NCBI GenBank assembly: GCA_017481885.1
Contig: JAFUOM010000106.1
Location: 1 to 34,424 of the forward strand
Source of the DNA: Ruminococcus sp.
GTDB lineage: Bacteria; Bacillota; Clostridia; Oscillospirales; Acutalibacteraceae
DNA: 34,424 nt
Direction of reading: 5' to 3'
Below the pieces are notes generated by a model. The model saw nothing but the letters and a program-made list of their open reading frames with translations, searched no databases and was not told where the DNA came from. The position numbers and the translations under genes are program-made. This document shows positions 33,099 to 34,424 of the stretch, piece by piece (the stretch's first letter is position 1; every line of letters starts with the position of its first letter).

Positions 33099-33530
33099 AT
33101 GTCATTAAAACAGCTTAACGTTTTTGTAGAAAACAAAAAGGGTGCTCTTGTAGAAATCACTGAAACTTTAGCATCACACGACATCAATATGCGAGCTCTT
33201 TCAATCGCAGACACAGAAGAGTTTGGTATTCTCCGCCTTATCGTTAATGACAACGAAACAGCAGCTCAGATGCTCGCTGACAAAGGCTATCTTATCAAGA
33301 CAACAGAGGTTGTCGGTGTTAAAATCGGCGATGCTCCTGGTAAGCTTTCAACAGCTTTAGCAGTTCTTGACAAAGAGGATATAAACGTTGAGTATCTCTA
33401 CGCATTTATGGCTCGTACCGAAAAGCATGCTTACGTAGTATTAAGAGTTGCTGACAACGCCCAAGCTGAAAAAGCACTCGAAGATGCAGGTTATCATATG
33501 ATTACCGACGCTGATATCAACAAGCTTTAA
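33099..33530 (+). CDS. Tandem ACT domain protein
   Basis: A 143-residue protein made of two ACT domains: residues 1-66 (QLNVFVENKKGALVEITETL) and 70-140 (GVKIGDAPGKLSTALAVLDK). ACT domains bind amino acids, so this may sense phenylalanine or another aromatic product and regulate PaaK or IorAB. Such proteins often accompany paaK in anaerobes. I chose ATG at 33099, with AAAGGGG upstream and 16 bp after paaK; the longer frame from 33024 would overlap paaK by 59 bp. The operon ends at a strong hairpin. Confidence 0.9.
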   Translation: MSLKQLNVFVENKKGALVEITETLASHDINMRALSIADTEEFGILRLIVNDNETAAQMLADKGYLIKTTEVVGVKIGDAPGKLSTALAVLDKEDINVEYLYAFMARTEKHAYVVLRVADNAQAEKALEDAGYHMITDADINKL

Positions 33531-33570
33531 TCGAGCTCGCTGATTGATAAAATAATAGTTGATATAACAA

Positions 33571-33605
33571 AACACCTTGTGACCAATTTCGGAACACAAG
33601 GTGTT
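33571..33605. terminator. Bidirectional terminator between the ACT gene and the nucleotidyltransferase-like gene
   Basis: AACACCTTGTG (33571-33581) and CACAAGGTGTT (33595-33605) form an 11-bp stem with U-tracts on the + side (TTTTTTG); the - side has TTGTTATATC, weaker. It separates convergent genes. Confidence 0.8.
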
Positions 33606-33613
33606 TTTTGTAT

Positions 33614-34423
33614 TTACATTTTAATTTTTGCTATTTCAAATATCTTTTTGTACTCGTCAACTTTATCAGCAGATAATGATTTTTGAGCGTTTATCGCATC
33701 ACTCAGAACCTTTCTTTTGTGTATAAGTCCGTAGAAAAACCTGTGAATAAAGCTGAAAGGGTAGAGGATAGGCAGTTTTTTGAGTATAGGGTATCGTTTT
33801 TTCATAGCATGAAACCCTATGCCGTAATTCATTTTTAAACGCTGAGCTTTTGTCAGGTGTTGAGTGCCAGTATTGATTTTACGCAAGTGCTGGTTGTTAT
33901 AGACCGTGCCGAAAATACCACTGTCGAAAACAAATTCAACAACTTTTCTTAAGTCATCACTCGGTGTCTCACCTTCAAAAAGTACTTTGCCAATTTCATC
34001 GACTACAACTGCAAAACCATCAATGTCAAGCTCTTTTAATATCGGATTTACATAATCAAAGTCAATGCCAGCGTTTTTCTTAATGAGATAAACATCAAGG
34101 AACATCCTCACACCAACACCAGAATTAACAAAATGCTTGTATAAATGAAACAGTGTGTAGATGTAATTGTCGCTGTCAGTAAGCTCATATCGTTCACCGC
34201 TGACTTTGTTAGCGTTATCAGCAAAGTTTAGGAGTATCTCCTTTTGCTTTTTAGAAAATCCCTCAAAATTAGTGTGTAGCTCAACGTAATATCTCGGCTC
34301 TTTTTTTAAGCCGTATTCACCCTTGTTATTGTCTTCACTTTTTACAGTAAAGCCTTCGCTCAGCATCGCTGTAATGGCGTCTTTTATCTGGAGCTTATCA
34401 ACGTAAATGTCAATGTCGTTTGA
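33614..34423 (-). CDS. Nucleotidyltransferase-like protein, 5' end beyond the window
   Basis: The frame is open to the right edge; the ATG at 34366 is internal. The extra N-terminal codons read SNDIDIYVDKLQIKDAITAM, in which DID matches the Asp-x-Asp metal-binding pair of the uncharacterised nucleotidyltransferase family (NTP_transf_5 type). The part that is visible (about 270 residues) is soluble, with a central YIYTLFHLYKHFVNSGVGVRMFLDVYLI segment conserved in that family. Its acceptor substrate is unknown; such genes often sit in polysaccharide loci. The 3' end is complete. Confidence 0.7.
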   Translation of the reverse strand, partial: SNDIDIYVDKLQIKDAITAMLSEGFTVKSEDNNKGEYGLKKEPRYYVELHTNFEGFSKKQKEILLNFADNANKVSGERYELTDSDNYIYTLFHLYKHFVNSGVGVRMFLDVYLIKKNAGIDFDYVNPILKELDIDGFAVVVDEIGKVLFEGETPSDDLRKVVEFVFDSGIFGTVYNNQHLRKINTGTQHLTKAQRLKMNYGIGFHAMKKRYPILKKLPILYPFSFIHRFFYGLIHKRKVLSDAINAQKSLSADKVDEYKKIFEIAKIKM

Positions 34424-34424
34424 C

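Overview
The window comes from a low-to-moderate GC, anaerobic, Gram-positive-type bacterium. A gut or rumen Ruminococcus-like member of the Oscillospiraceae is my best guess. The signs are strong AGGAGG-type ribosome binding sites, consensus sigma-A promoters with 17-bp spacers, DnaD/DnaI-type replication proteins, a T-box leader, a bacterial V-type ATPase, and an indolepyruvate:ferredoxin oxidoreductase. There is no rRNA in the window, so the taxonomy is inference.

Layout. Positions 2-2580 (+) hold the end of an ABC-F ATPase, then a LiaF-like and a DUF4097-like envelope-stress pair. Positions 2710-6833 (-) hold an ECF sigma/anti-sigma/membrane-protein operon, a lipoprotein, and a membrane-anchored XRE regulator. 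An orphan winged-helix replication-type gene (7150, +) faces a tRNA-Arg/His/Lys operon (7702-7938, -). Positions 8049-16599 (-) are a complete nine-gene V/A-type ATPase operon in the order H-C-I-K-F-E-A-B-D. It is preceded by an ACT-domain/UPF0210 pair that may be co-transcribed with it. Next come galU and a RING/zinc-ribbon membrane protein (-), then prfB and a cofactor-independent phosphoglycerate mutase (+), a small TSCPD-domain protein (-), and a dnaD-dnaI pair (+). The right third (25528-33530) is an aryl-acid locus: a sodium:solute symporter (-), diverging from an acyl-CoA ligase-iorA-iorB operon (+), followed by a T-box-controlled paaK-ACT operon (+). A nucleotidyltransferase-like gene (-) runs off the right edge.

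Most interesting system. The T-box leader upstream of paaK reads as a phenylalanine T-box (specifier UUC at 31482-31484, UGGU in the T-box bulge). A phenylacetate-CoA ligase switched on by uncharged tRNA-Phe, next to IorAB, fits phenylalanine synthesis from phenylacetate: activation to phenylacetyl-CoA, ferredoxin-dependent reductive carboxylation to phenylpyruvate, then transamination. It does not fit phenylacetate degradation. The three promoters of this locus (symporter, ligase-iorAB, paaK-ACT) all have a 17-bp spacer with TTTAAA at spacer positions 8-13, flanked by C and G at positions 5 and 16. This looks like one dyad operator placed identically in each promoter and suggests a shared, unidentified DNA-binding regulator.

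A second structural theme is a family of intergenic elements: a GGGG-stem hairpin, a TAAATTATAGTTTAG-like box, and often a second hairpin starting GTAGGGG. Copies lie at 2602-2710, 4631-4729, 25425-25517, with a partial copy at 6966-6996. I see no CRISPR array, insertion sequence or complete prophage.
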